NCBI GenBank assembly: GCA_000436755.1
Contig: FR887297.1
Span: forward strand, 8,461 to 48,702
Length of the DNA: 40,242 nucleotides
Origin: Clostridium sp. CAG:253
Lineage (GTDB): Bacteria > Bacillota > Clostridia > Lachnospirales > Lachnospiraceae
Direction of reading: 5' to 3'
Below the pieces are notes generated by a model that worked only from the letters and a program-made list of their open reading frames with translations, was not told where the DNA came from and searched no databases. Positions 17,060 through 26,312 of this stretch are shown here, one piece after another (the stretch's first letter is position 1; every line of letters begins with the position of its first letter). Made by a program: the position numbers and the translations under genes.

Positions 17060-17302
17060 CTACCATAATTTATGCGGACATTTACCTACTTTTGCAGCAG
17101 CCCGAAGTTCCACATAACATCCGCAGGCACCACAGGTACCTGCATTTAAAAGTTCACATTCTTTGCAAACGGCAAGCCGTGACTCATAAATCTCTTCCGT
17201 CACTCTGTCAATCTCTTTTATGCCGTTCTTATATTTTTCTATCATTTTGGCATCTTCTTCTGCCATCTCACGCAGAAAACATTTTTTACAGATATGTGCC
17301 AT
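17060..17302 (-). CDS. Small cysteine-rich protein, DUF6171-like
   Basis: 80 residues from ATG 17302; GTG codons at 17314 and 17311 are possible alternative starts. Two CxxC-type pairs at each end (HICKKCFLRE; VCKECELLNAGTCGACGCYVELR and KCPHKLW) suggest zinc or Fe-S binding around a charged helix. The sequence fits the DUF6171 family of Firmicutes, whose function I do not know. It is the last gene of the GH43-GH51 operon, beginning 18 nt after the GH51 stop. Whether it has anything to do with arabinose is open. Confidence 0.75.
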   Translation of the reverse strand: MAHICKKCFLREMAEEDAKMIEKYKNGIKEIDRVTEEIYESRLAVCKECELLNAGTCGACGCYVELRAAAKVGKCPHKLW

Positions 17303-17320
17303 AATATTCACCACTCAGTT

Positions 17321-18826
17321 TTATTTCTGAAGTCTCATCTCTACAACAGAATTTACAGGAAGTTTTACTAAGATGTTCTCACCTTTAACTTCATAATCAT
17401 TAAAGTCTTTCTCTGTTACTTCCTCAGGTGCTTCAAATGTATTGTGAGCATGCATATCGCTGTTTGTTACAATTCTTGCTTCAACAACCTTATAAACACC
17501 GTTTGCAAGCTGTACTTCCACTTCCTCTGCCGATTCGATTGAGAGATTGTTAAGTGTAATTGTGATAATTCCGTCTTTGTCCTTTGATACCGACTCTGTT
17601 ACCTTTGGCACTTTCCACTCATCAGTTCCAATCTCATCAATTCCCGTAACACTGCTTTCAAGAAGTTTTGCACCCTGATGATGTCTGTACATATGCATTA
17701 CATGATATGTAGGTGTCTTTATCATCTTGTCACCTTCTGTAAGAAGAACTGACTGAAGAACGTTTACCATCTGTGCAAGAGCAGCTATCTTTACTCTGTC
17801 ACTGTGCTTATTGAATATATTGAGCGTAATTCCGGCTATAAGTGCATCTCTCACTGTGTTCTGCTGATATAAAAATCCCGGATTTGTTCCAGGCTCACAT
17901 GTATACCATGCTCCCCACTCATCAACACACATTCCCACTTTCTTTTCAGGGTCATATTTATCCATGATAGTTCCGTGTCTTGTAATAAGTTCATCCATAT
18001 GAAGTGCCTTGTTAAGTGTCTTATACCATACTTCACCGTCAAAGTCTGTGGAACTTCCCTTTATCTCCCAGCCTTCCGGATGTACATAATAATGAAGCGA
18101 GAGATAATCCATAAATCCATGTGCCCACTCTGCATGACTGAAACATGTTTTCATTACTCCCTCTGTCCAGAAATAATCATCGACATTAGCTCCACAGCAA
18201 ACCTTTTTAATAGGTTTTTCAGTATCATAATTTCTTACGTATGTCTGATAACGGCGATATTCATTCGCATAAAACTCAGGTGTCATGTTTCCGCCGCAGC
18301 CCCAGTTTTCATTGCCTACACCAAAGAAATCAACCTTCCAAGGCTGTTCATGTCCGTTTTTCTTTCTGAGGTCTGCCATAGGTGAAACACCGTTGAATGT
18401 CATATATTCAACCCACTCAGACATTTCCTGAACCGTTCCGCTTCCGAGGTTTCCGTTTACATATGTCTTACAGCCTATCTGACGGCAGAGTTCCATAAAC
18501 TCATGTGTTCCAAAACTGTTATCCTCAACAACTCCACCCCAATGAGTATTAATCATTTTCTTTCTTGTCTCTTTTGGTCCGATTCCGTCTTTCCAATGAT
18601 ACTCATCAGCAAAGCATCCGCCCGGCCAGCGAAGCATCGGCACTTTCAATTCCTTGAGTGCTTCAACTACATCTGTACGCATACCGTTTACATTAGGGAT
18701 TTCCGAATTTTCTCCAACATATATTCCCTCATAGATACATCTTCCGAGGTGCTCTGAAAAGTGACCATAAATTTCCGGCTCAATCGTGCTCAATTCTTTG
18801 TTTTCGTTAATAATAAGTTTTGCCAT
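17321..18826 (-). CDS. abfA: GH51 alpha-L-arabinofuranosidase
   Basis: 501 residues without a signal peptide, the normal length for the intracellular AbfA type. The acid/base is Glu173 in GNENWGCGG and the nucleophile Glu303 in CVDEWGAWY; the N-terminal [14 protein letters not shown] and [11 protein letters not shown] motifs are also typical. A (beta/alpha)8 barrel is followed by a beta-sandwich (about 380-501). It releases L-arabinose from the non-reducing ends of imported arabino-oligosaccharides with retention of configuration. GGGGG precedes the ATG, which lies 11 nt after the stop of the GH43 gene, so the two are co-transcribed from the promoter near 19850 and work on the same oligosaccharides. 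Confidence 0.95.
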   Translation of the reverse strand: MAKLIINENKELSTIEPEIYGHFSEHLGRCIYEGIYVGENSEIPNVNGMRTDVVEALKELKVPMLRWPGGCFADEYHWKDGIGPKETRKKMINTHWGGVVEDNSFGTHEFMELCRQIGCKTYVNGNLGSGTVQEMSEWVEYMTFNGVSPMADLRKKNGHEQPWKVDFFGVGNENWGCGGNMTPEFYANEYRRYQTYVRNYDTEKPIKKVCCGANVDDYFWTEGVMKTCFSHAEWAHGFMDYLSLHYYVHPEGWEIKGSSTDFDGEVWYKTLNKALHMDELITRHGTIMDKYDPEKKVGMCVDEWGAWYTCEPGTNPGFLYQQNTVRDALIAGITLNIFNKHSDRVKIAALAQMVNVLQSVLLTEGDKMIKTPTYHVMHMYRHHQGAKLLESSVTGIDEIGTDEWKVPKVTESVSKDKDGIITITLNNLSIESAEEVEVQLANGVYKVVEARIVTNSDMHAHNTFEAPEEVTEKDFNDYEVKGENILVKLPVNSVVEMRLQK

Positions 18827-18837
18827 GTCAATCCCCC

Positions 18838-19794
18838 TCAGTCTTTATATGAAAATACAGGTCTTCCATTTTCATCCCAACGCACTTTCATAAGCATCGC
18901 ATGTCTGTTAGGATTGTAGAGCGGATCACCCTCTATCTCAGCTTCTTTTCTTGCATGATATACCATAATATCATTTCCGTCTTCGTCTACAGTAAATGAG
19001 TTGTGTCCCGGTCCGTATATCTCAAGTTCTTCATTTGTCTTAAGAACTGGATATCTCTCTTTTTTCCATGATAAAGGATCAAGTACATCTGAGTTTTCAT
19101 CTGCTGTAAGCATACCCATACAATAATTTACACCTGTATCGCTTGCTGAATATGTGAGGAAAAGTTTTCCGTCATGTTTAATCACAGCCGGTCCCTCATT
19201 TACCCAAAATCCATGACGCTCCCAGTCATAATCAGGTGTTGTAAGAAGTACCTGAACAGTTTTAAGTTTATATCCGGATTCCATCTCAGCAATATAAAGA
19301 TTTGATATCTGTGGACCTACACTTACTTTTTCAGCCCATACATAATAATATTTTCCTTTATTTTCAAAGATAGTTGCATCAAGAGAAAATGCCTCAAATG
19401 AAAATATATCATCATCGGCTCTCTGCATTTTTCCTCTCTCGACCCACTCGTCATTTATAGGGTCATCACCCTGACACTCAAGTACATACGGACGTATATT
19501 CCATATATTTTCTGCCTCACCTGCTGCAAAATAAATGTACCACTTTCCGAACAGATAATGAAGCTCAGGCGCCCATATATGTTTGCTCATGATTCCACTC
19601 TCATGCTTTTTCCAAACAACAACTTCCTCTGCATCTTTAAGACCGTTAAGTGTCTTTGAACGTCTAAGTGCTATACAATCGTAACTTGGTATTGATGCCG
19701 TAAAATAATACCAGCCATCCTTTTTGCACACAAACGGATCCGCTCTCTGTAATATCCACGGTTCATTGTATTTAACTTCCTTGTTCTCTGCCAT
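18838..19794 (-). CDS. Intracellular GH43 exo-alpha-L-arabinofuranosidase (GH43_26-like)
   Basis: 318 residues, no signal peptide and one domain: a five-bladed GH43 propeller only. Catalytic acids are Asp19 in RADPF, Asp139 in SLDATI and Glu200 in NEGPA; GPGHNSF (about 253-259) supplies the conserved His. The motif set [20 protein letters not shown] resembles subfamily 26, whose known members are exo-1,5-alpha-L-arabinofuranosidases; I assign the subfamily by recall, not by search. It is first in an operon with GH51 and the Cys-rich protein, so it probably trims linear arabino-oligosaccharides in the cytoplasm. An operator-like palindrome lies at the likely start site. Confidence 0.88.
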   Translation of the reverse strand: MAENKEVKYNEPWILQRADPFVCKKDGWYYFTASIPSYDCIALRRSKTLNGLKDAEEVVVWKKHESGIMSKHIWAPELHYLFGKWYIYFAAGEAENIWNIRPYVLECQGDDPINDEWVERGKMQRADDDIFSFEAFSLDATIFENKGKYYYVWAEKVSVGPQISNLYIAEMESGYKLKTVQVLLTTPDYDWERHGFWVNEGPAVIKHDGKLFLTYSASDTGVNYCMGMLTADENSDVLDPLSWKKERYPVLKTNEELEIYGPGHNSFTVDEDGNDIMVYHARKEAEIEGDPLYNPNRHAMLMKVRWDENGRPVFSYKD

Positions 19795-19832
19795 TTGTTT
19801 TCTCCTTTTCCTTTTTTAATTTTACCTTTTAC

Positions 19833-19884
19833 TAAAGTATTTTAATATCAATTAAATTATACCTTAAATCATAATAATTTACAA
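19833..19884 (-). promoter_or_regulatory. Promoter with operator-like palindrome for the GH43-GH51 operon
   Basis: Minus strand: -35 TTGTAA (19884-19879), 17-nt spacer, -10 TATAAT (19861-19856). TAAAGTATTTTA (19833-19844) is an exact TAAAnTAnTTTA match at about +5 to +16. Confidence 0.75.
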
Positions 19885-19950
19885 CTGTTTTTGTTATTTT
19901 TTTTTACAATTTTGAGCGTTTTTTTAATACAAATATTACCATTATGCAAG

Positions 19951-19970
19951 GGTCAAAATACCTTTTGACC
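19951..19970. repeat. Small perfect hairpin GGTCAAAA/TTTTGACC
   Basis: An 8-bp perfect inverted repeat with a 4-nt loop, 7 bases beyond the terminator of the binding-protein gene on the minus strand. It could be a back-up terminator hairpin or a protein site. Confidence 0.5.
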
Positions 19971-20007
19971 AAAAAATAAGAGAGACATCACTATGGATGT
20001 CTCCCTT
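19971..20007 (-). terminator. Terminator of the second binding-protein gene
   Basis: AAGAGAGACATC (19978-19989) pairs with GATGTCTCCCTT (19996-20007) with one wobble; on the minus strand the stem is followed by ATTTTTT. Confidence 0.9.
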
Positions 20008-20015
20008 ATCTTTAT

Positions 20016-20051
20016 CATATTCCAAAACTAATAACCCCGTTTTAGAATATG
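20016..20051. repeat. 13-bp inverted repeat just after the binding-protein stop codon
   Basis: CATATTCCAAAAC (20016-20028) and GTTTTAGAATATG (20039-20051) form a 13-bp stem with one wobble and a 10-nt loop. With the terminator and the hairpin at 19951 this makes three hairpins in a row at the 3' end of the binding-protein mRNA, possibly protecting it from decay. Confidence 0.6.
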
Positions 20052-20071
20052 CCTCGCTTCCGCTTGGTTAA

Positions 20072-21643
20072 TTATTTATTTTCTTTTTCCATCTTCTCAT
20101 ACTTAGCAACATCTTCATCTGAGAGAACATTATATCCGCTCTTTCCGAAATACTTAAGCATTGCTTTTGCATGATAGTAATTTGCCTTCGAAGTTGCCTC
20201 GTCTATATAGTCAGCAGCTTTCTTTTCTCCGCTGTCAACTTTTGTATGAATATCAATCTTGTTGAAGTATTCATTACAGTAGTTCCAGTATCCTGCGATA
20301 CTTGTCCAGCCATAAGGAATTGGCTGCATACAGCTTGCAAAGTATTCTTTCCAAAGTTTAACATGCTCGTCATCCATGCCCTTGCAGTACATCTTAATGT
20401 AATCATCCCAGATTTCTGAGTTAGTTGTAATAGGTGCCGGCATAACGTCATATTTAAGTGCAAGACCCTTAGAGTTCTTCTGTGTCTCGTCGTTGTAAAG
20501 TTCGATTCTTGTCTTCCATCCATCCTGGCCAAAGCTCATGAATTTAAGAAGCTCATATGCTTCACGAGGATATTTACAAGATGTTGTAACACCACCAAAG
20601 TCGATAGTTGCGATTGAGTGATGATCTTTTGTTGCATCTTCCTTGCTTACTGCAGGAATTACATAAGGTACGATATCAAGGTTGTATTTCTTGAATGCTT
20701 TTGTAGCCCATGTTCCCTGATATGTCCAGAATGCTTCTGTGAAGAGTGCTACATGGCTTGAAGCTCCGCACCATGCATCAGCAGAACCCATCCAGTTCTC
20801 CATGTCAAGTGTCTGTGTCTGAGGTGCGATATATCCGCCCTGTTTAAGTTCTGCGAACTGCTGCTCACCTTTAGCCCATGCTGAAAGGTCAAACTGTGTT
20901 CCGTCGAAACCAAACTCACCCTGTACTGTCTGCTTAGCAGCGATTCCATAGTATGAGTCAAGTCTGTTGTAGTAACCGCATCCATAATATGCCATACCGT
21001 CTGAAGACTTCTTAACTGTACAATCTTTGATGAGTTTAATCATGTCATCCCATGTCCAGTTTCTTGCTGGCTCTTTTACATTAAGCTGTGTTAATACGTT
21101 TCTGTCAACGTACATAACACCAGGGAAGAATTTAACAGGTACTGCATATCTCTTATCTGTTCCATAACATCCGAGTCCGCAGTCATTAACTGTTGATGCT
21201 AATTCCTTTGTCTCAGGATCTGAATTCCAATATGATGAAATATCCTGTACAAGCATGTTAGAAAGTGCGAAATCCGCATCTGAGAACATGATTACGTCAG
21301 GAGATTCCTTGTTTGATACCATTGTAAGCAATGAATCATTGTATTTGCTTACAGCCTGATATTTTACATGTACTTTGATGTTTGGATAGATTTCCTGGAA
21401 ACGGTCTGCAAGGTACTGAACAGTCTCGTCCTGATCAAAGTGATAATATGTAAGTTCGATATTGTCCTTTGTAATATCCTTTGCCTTTTTATACTTGATT
21501 CCGTTGAACTCCTTCTCATCGTACTCACCGGAAACTTTTGATGCGCTGTTTGTAGAGCTGCCACCGTTTTTGTTGCTTCCACAAGCTGTCATACCTACAA
21601 CCATAGATGCAGCAAGCAGAAGTGCCATAAGTTTTTTCCTCAT
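20072..21643 (-). CDS. CUT1-type extracellular sugar-binding lipoprotein (second ABC system)
   Basis: 523 residues from ATG 21643, chosen because GGAGG lies just before it; the open frame reaches further upstream without a site. The lipoprotein signal ends GMTAC (Cys21). The body is a family-1 extracellular solute-binding fold, seen in TKDNIELTYYHFDQDETVQYLADRFQEIYPNIKV and SPDVIMFSDADF, and it is somewhat long for the family. Inferred ligand: arabino-oligosaccharides or related pectin fragments. It lies downstream of the second permease pair, but a strong terminator and a separate promoter stand between, so it is expressed on its own, as is common for binding proteins needed in excess. Three hairpins follow its stop. 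Confidence 0.88.
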   Translation of the reverse strand: MRKKLMALLLAASMVVGMTACGSNKNGGSSTNSASKVSGEYDEKEFNGIKYKKAKDITKDNIELTYYHFDQDETVQYLADRFQEIYPNIKVHVKYQAVSKYNDSLLTMVSNKESPDVIMFSDADFALSNMLVQDISSYWNSDPETKELASTVNDCGLGCYGTDKRYAVPVKFFPGVMYVDRNVLTQLNVKEPARNWTWDDMIKLIKDCTVKKSSDGMAYYGCGYYNRLDSYYGIAAKQTVQGEFGFDGTQFDLSAWAKGEQQFAELKQGGYIAPQTQTLDMENWMGSADAWCGASSHVALFTEAFWTYQGTWATKAFKKYNLDIVPYVIPAVSKEDATKDHHSIATIDFGGVTTSCKYPREAYELLKFMSFGQDGWKTRIELYNDETQKNSKGLALKYDVMPAPITTNSEIWDDYIKMYCKGMDDEHVKLWKEYFASCMQPIPYGWTSIAGYWNYCNEYFNKIDIHTKVDSGEKKAADYIDEATSKANYYHAKAMLKYFGKSGYNVLSDEDVAKYEKMEKENK

Positions 21644-21725
21644 AATATTCCTCCTTAAAATTTTCGATATCCGTACAACTAATAATAAATTATTCATCGT
21701 ACCAGCATCTCACTTGTTGTTGTAT

Positions 21726-21776
21726 ATTATATCACACTTTTTTCACAATTGCTATAGTTTTTTGTGAAATATTTTA
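21726..21776 (-). promoter_or_regulatory. Probable promoter and upstream operator-like site of the binding-protein gene
   Basis: TATAAT (21731-21726) on minus is a clear -10; the -35 at the right distance (TAGCAA) is weak, which hints at an activator. TGAAATATTTTA (21765-21776) matches TAAAnTAnTTTA with one mismatch and lies upstream of the -35. Confidence 0.5.
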
Positions 21777-21828
21777 ACTTTTTATGAATTTATTTACAAT
21801 TTATACATTTTTATATGTTAAAAACACA

Positions 21829-21868
21829 AAAATACCACTAACAACAAACCTAATGTTAGTGGTATTTT
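21829..21868 (-). terminator. Terminator of the transporter-YIP1-DUF5696 operon
   Basis: A perfect 15-bp stem (21829-21843 with 21854-21868; arm AAAATACCACTAACA), loop of 10. On minus the outer A-T pairs run into TGTGTTTTT. It lies about 80 nt after the permease stop at 21946. Confidence 0.92.
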
Positions 21869-21945
21869 AAAACTTCTTTAGATTTTAATATAATGTGCGC
21901 AAAAAACTTACATCCAAAATAATAAAAAGAAGTAGTCTTCACGCT

Positions 21946-22950
21946 TTATTCACCCGTAATACCTGTTCTATCAATACTTTCAACAAAGTATCTCTGAAGT
22001 ACAAAGTACATTACAAGAAGTGGGAGGATACTGAGCATTGTTCCTGCCATATTGATTGATTCGTTTATGCTTGTTACGGCTGTTGTAGCTGTCTGCGCAT
22101 ATTCTGAGTAGTTTGAAGCGAAATCTCCAAGTTTTATTACAAGTGATGACCATCCTGATTTCGTTGTAACACCTGATACATACATCTGTGTAAGATATGA
22201 CTCATTCCAGTACCATACGAATGAGAAAAGTGATACTGTGATGATTGCAGGTGATGCTGATGGAAGTGAAATCTTAAAGAATGATTTAAGATATCCGGCT
22301 CCATCTATCTGTGCAGCTTCTATAAGTACCTTAGGTACCTGCCTGAAGAACTGCCAGAATATCAGTATGAATATCGGTGCATTTATTCCCATACCGAGAA
22401 GTGCAGGAAGTACAAATGACCAAATAGTACCAAGAATACCCATGTTTGAGTAAAGTACATATGTAGGAATCATTGTTATCTGACTTGGAAGAATGAATGT
22501 GAAGATGATTATTCCAAGTACGACTTTCTTTCCAGGGAACTCAAAACGTGCGAGTCCATATCCGATAACGGAACAAGAAAGAAGATTACAAAGTGTAGGC
22601 ACTCCGGCGATAATAATGCTCTGTCCGAATGACTTCCAGAAATCCATACTCTGTGCTGCCTGCTTATAGTTGTCTAAATTGAGCTTTGATGGTATCCAGT
22701 TGATTGAAGAATCAAGCAAATCATCAAGTGTCATAAAGCTCTGGCACACCATGTAAAGAATAGGATAAATATATATGAATCCGATACAGATAAGGAGTGC
22801 ATATATTACAAATACTTTTAAGAAACCTTCCCTTTCCTTTGAACCTAAAAGGAATTTACGAAGTTTCTCTTTTGTGAATTTAGGCTGAGTAGAAACTACT
22901 GCCTGTGCTGCCCCACTACTAGGCTGCTGCTTTTGCGTTCTTTTTAGCAT
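21946..22950 (-). CDS. CUT1 sugar ABC permease, MalG-like (second ABC system)
   Basis: 334 residues with six predicted membrane helices and a long cytoplasmic N-terminus (about 1-45). The EAA loop that contacts the ATPase reads EAAQIDGAGYLKSFFKISLP. AGGAGG precedes the ATG, which lies inside the end of the preceding permease gene (32-nt overlap), so translation is coupled. It pairs with the MalF-like protein encoded just before it. No ATPase gene is found nearby, so a shared MsmX/MsiK-type ATPase encoded elsewhere is expected. It is the last gene of the operon, ending at the hairpin near 21850. Confidence 0.92.
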   Translation of the reverse strand: MLKRTQKQQPSSGAAQAVVSTQPKFTKEKLRKFLLGSKEREGFLKVFVIYALLICIGFIYIYPILYMVCQSFMTLDDLLDSSINWIPSKLNLDNYKQAAQSMDFWKSFGQSIIIAGVPTLCNLLSCSVIGYGLARFEFPGKKVVLGIIIFTFILPSQITMIPTYVLYSNMGILGTIWSFVLPALLGMGINAPIFILIFWQFFRQVPKVLIEAAQIDGAGYLKSFFKISLPSASPAIITVSLFSFVWYWNESYLTQMYVSGVTTKSGWSSLVIKLGDFASNYSEYAQTATTAVTSINESINMAGTMLSILPLLVMYFVLQRYFVESIDRTGITGE

Positions 22951-23971
22951 TTCTTGCGCTCCTCCTTTCTATCTTCTTCAACTGACGCTGTTCTTTCTTA
23001 TGTGCTTTCTTAGCTCTCTTAACCTGTTTCTCATATACATCTTTCTTAGCAAAGAATGCGAGTGAGAACAGACCTACTATAAGAAGAACTACTAATGAAT
23101 ATAACCAAGCCATCGCTGATGCATATCCATATCCTTTTTCCTCTGTTCCTGAGAACATGGCATCTTTTATCAGTCCTATAATTGAGTTTTGGTCGTTGTT
23201 TGATATAAATACTATTGTATAAACAAGGTTCAAAAGTATCATCGGTTTGATGTTTGGAAGTGTTATCTTCCAGAAACATTCCCATCCTGAACCACCATCA
23301 ATCTTTGCAGCTTCATACATTGCTCTGTCAATCTTCTGTAATGCTGACAGGAATATAAGAATCTGTACACCTGAATACCAGAGAATTGTTACCATGTTTT
23401 CAAAAAGTTCTGAAATAGGTGTTGCAAGTGCTGTAGGCAGAAAACCTTTGATTGCTTCTGTAATAGCCTGTGTATCAATTGATGTAATACTTCCTGCTCC
23501 CTGGGCATTTAACATTCCAAGGATAGGTCCGCTTACGATGATAACCGGAAGGAAAAAGATAAGTCTGAAAAATCCTTTTCCTTTTATCTTCTGGTTAAGC
23601 ATCATAGAAATTATAAGTGCAAATACTACGATGATAGGTACTGAAACTACTGTTGATACTATATAATCTATCAATGTTGTCAAAAAGTCTGACTCTGATA
23701 AAAGTATCTGTGTAAAGTTACCGTAACCTACAAACTCAAAGTTCATTCCCATTGGAGTGATACGGATATTATTTAATGCATACCTGAATGATGTAATCAA
23801 TGGGTAAGCAAGGAATAAAAGTGCTCCGACTATCCAAGGAGATATAAAGAGTATTCCCGTGATTGCATCCCTTTTTGCAAGTTTTCCGGGTTTCGCACTC
23901 TTTTTAAGCTGTTTTAACTGCTGCTTTTCTTCTTTTGTCAATTTTTTCTTCTTACTCATTTCTTCACTCAT
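22919..23971 (-). CDS. CUT1 sugar ABC permease, MalF-like, with highly basic tails (second ABC system)
   Basis: 350 residues from ATG 23971, chosen because AGGTGAG lies 4 nt before it and it overlaps the DUF5696 stop by 8 nt. Six membrane helices and the EAA loop EAAKIDGGSGWECFWKITLP are present. Both cytoplasmic ends are unusual: residues 1-35 are rich in Lys and Gln, and about the last 40 residues are an almost continuous Lys/Arg stretch (KRAKKAHKKEQRQLKKIERR). Such tails may bind membrane lipids or another protein. The partner is the next gene. Confidence 0.9.
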   Translation of the reverse strand: MSEEMSKKKKLTKEEKQQLKQLKKSAKPGKLAKRDAITGILFISPWIVGALLFLAYPLITSFRYALNNIRITPMGMNFEFVGYGNFTQILLSESDFLTTLIDYIVSTVVSVPIIVVFALIISMMLNQKIKGKGFFRLIFFLPVIIVSGPILGMLNAQGAGSITSIDTQAITEAIKGFLPTALATPISELFENMVTILWYSGVQILIFLSALQKIDRAMYEAAKIDGGSGWECFWKITLPNIKPMILLNLVYTIVFISNNDQNSIIGLIKDAMFSGTEEKGYGYASAMAWLYSLVVLLIVGLFSLAFFAKKDVYEKQVKRAKKAHKKEQRQLKKIERRSARNAKKNAKAAA

Positions 23972-26312
23972 TCGTCTCACCTGCCTTATATGAATATGAC
24001 ATAGGTCCAACTTTAACTCCGTCTACCGTTCTTGTAATGTCCGTGTAGTTCACAAAAATCTTTACTCCATTGTCATAGGTTACAACCGTAACTCCGTTTT
24101 TAAGTTTCTCATGATTCTTAATAGTTGAACCCTTTGTGAGTTCGTTTACTGCTCTTAAATCCTTATCATACTCAACAATAGTATCTTTGTATGTCTTGTA
24201 CTCTGTACTGTAAAGATCTGATGAGTTTGTATAAATAAGGTCTGATGAATTTTCATAAGTTACATAGAATGAAGGGTATACACCGGCTTCAACCATCTGT
24301 AAGAGGAATTCCTGTTTGTTAGCTTCAAAGTTTACATAATTTGAATACATTGGAATAATTCCCTTGAGTACCATCGAGATAAAAGGTACTTCCTCATCAA
24401 CATACATATAATCTGATGAACCGAGAGGCATGTCAAGGAATGCATTTGTATCTTTCCATAAGTAAGATACAGGCTGCTCAAGTACAAGATTTGTATTCTT
24501 TGCAACATCACTTATGAGCTTTTCGTTACTCTCTGCTGTGCTGCATCTTGTATAATAATTTCCCTTTAAGCTGTATGAAAAGATTGTATTGCTAAGTCCT
24601 GCTACTGCAAGATTCTTAACGCCGTCATCTGTATATGATGACACAAACTTTTTGAGGTCATCATTAGCTTTTGTCGGTGTGAGATAGTAGAAAGTATCAT
24701 AAACTTCCTTCTTTTCTTCCTCTTTGAAAGTTCTCTTGTTGACCTGCTTTATCATATCGTATGTAAGCTTGTTTGTTGAAGGGTTAAGTCTCAGTGCATC
24801 ATTGTAAAGATACAACTGATAATTATCCTTCGCTGAATCTTTTATAAGATTTGTGAGCTTTGATGTTCCTCCAATATGTCTGTCAGCTTTATACTTTGTG
24901 ATAGGCACATTGTAAAGTCCGCCTTTCTGCCATCCCTTGTACATTGAGATAAGGCTTGAAACACCATTTTTCTTCAATTCACCGAATATCTCGGAAATAT
25001 TGTCTGTAGTTGTCATCGTAACAGCTTTAGTTCCGATAAGGAACTCTTCTCTGTCTGTTCCAAGAAAATCAACTCTTGTATTGTAAGAATCGTCTTTCTT
25101 TGTAAGAAGTCCGTTATCGAGAAGATAGTTACGATATCTTGTTGCCATTGCAGAATAGTTTGCATCATCACCTGAAAGCATCATGTATCTTACTGTCATG
25201 TCCATGTGTGTACGCTTATCTTCTGCTTTTGTAATTGTTCCTGAATTTGAGTTGTTAAGAGGCTGTACATAAATATCTCTCAACTTAAACTTTGCGAAAC
25301 AACGGTTATAGTTTACCATAACTCCGTTTGGATGAGCCTCGATGCTGGCACGCTTGTCACCGCTTTCTACAACTGCGATATAGCCAAGCTTCTGCTTTGT
25401 GTGAGCCATACCAAAGATTGGAGCGATTACTTCGTTTGCATCCTCTACCATATCAATTTTATCCCAGAGATATGTCTTTACTTCCGAATCATCAAATCCG
25501 GCATCATTTCCGTAAATATTCTGTGAGAATCCTGTAGTATATCTTCCCTCTTTGTTGTCGAGATTGATAAGTGCTCCGTTTCCATCAGGAATAAGCATGT
25601 ATCCCGGCTCATCATCAAGGAATGTATAACCCATAAGTGGGAATAAACTTATAGTTGAAATATAAATTCCATCTGCATCTTCTTTGATTGATTTGTCAGG
25701 AACCGATACTACAACATCTTCACCGTCAAGCTTAACGCTTACTGAAAGTCCAAACTGATATTCATCAAAATAGATGTCAGCTGTAAATCCATCAGATTCT
25801 TTATTTACATTTATTGTATGCGAATTGTTTATAAGGTCAACCTGATATGTGTTCTTTGCATCTTTGATTGCATTGATAACAATACCTGATTTCATATAAC
25901 CATTCCATATACTGTTACTGTTACCGTCATCTTTCTCATCACTGAGCGTAGACTCCATTATCTTTCCTGTCTTTTTATTCTGAAGCATTATTGAAAGACG
26001 AGGCTCATATAAGTACATTTTGTATGTATCGTTTTCGGCAACAAGCTTGTAATCTTTAAGTGTTATCCATTTTGACTTGTCAACCTTACCTACGGCACCA
26101 TCCTGGACAACTTCTCCATCACCCTTGACCTGATTTGTTTCTTCATCTTTTTTCTCTGATGAAGCATCTGTTGAGCTTGAAGCATCCGTTGACTCTGACG
26201 TTGTATCATTGTCTGAGTCAACATTTGTTGCATGTGAGATAACAGGTACTGCCGTAACTATAAGTGCCAATGCACTAAGTATTGCTATGATTTTTTTCTT
26301 ATTCTTAGCCAA
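23964..26312 (-). CDS. Secreted DUF5696 protein of the transporter cluster
   Basis: 782 residues from TTG 26312. This start is chosen because it overlaps the upstream stop by 8 nt, has GGAGAGG before it and gives a clean signal peptide (LAKNKKKIIAILSALALIV); no ATG fits. After the signal comes a Ser/Thr/Asp linker (about 30-55) like that of the large binding protein in the same operon. The main body is beta-rich and then has the barrel-like segment with MATRYRNYLLDNGLL that I associate with DUF5696, a family of unknown function found beside sugar transporters. The second half resembles glycosidase barrels in length, but I cannot identify catalytic acids. It could be a polysaccharide-active enzyme or a transporter partner. 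Confidence 0.75.
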   Translation of the reverse strand: MAKNKKKIIAILSALALIVTAVPVISHATNVDSDNDTTSESTDASSSTDASSEKKDEETNQVKGDGEVVQDGAVGKVDKSKWITLKDYKLVAENDTYKMYLYEPRLSIMLQNKKTGKIMESTLSDEKDDGNSNSIWNGYMKSGIVINAIKDAKNTYQVDLINNSHTINVNKESDGFTADIYFDEYQFGLSVSVKLDGEDVVVSVPDKSIKEDADGIYISTISLFPLMGYTFLDDEPGYMLIPDGNGALINLDNKEGRYTTGFSQNIYGNDAGFDDSEVKTYLWDKIDMVEDANEVIAPIFGMAHTKQKLGYIAVVESGDKRASIEAHPNGVMVNYNRCFAKFKLRDIYVQPLNNSNSGTITKAEDKRTHMDMTVRYMMLSGDDANYSAMATRYRNYLLDNGLLTKKDDSYNTRVDFLGTDREEFLIGTKAVTMTTTDNISEIFGELKKNGVSSLISMYKGWQKGGLYNVPITKYKADRHIGGTSKLTNLIKDSAKDNYQLYLYNDALRLNPSTNKLTYDMIKQVNKRTFKEEEKKEVYDTFYYLTPTKANDDLKKFVSSYTDDGVKNLAVAGLSNTIFSYSLKGNYYTRCSTAESNEKLISDVAKNTNLVLEQPVSYLWKDTNAFLDMPLGSSDYMYVDEEVPFISMVLKGIIPMYSNYVNFEANKQEFLLQMVEAGVYPSFYVTYENSSDLIYTNSSDLYSTEYKTYKDTIVEYDKDLRAVNELTKGSTIKNHEKLKNGVTVVTYDNGVKIFVNYTDITRTVDGVKVGPMSYSYKAGETNE

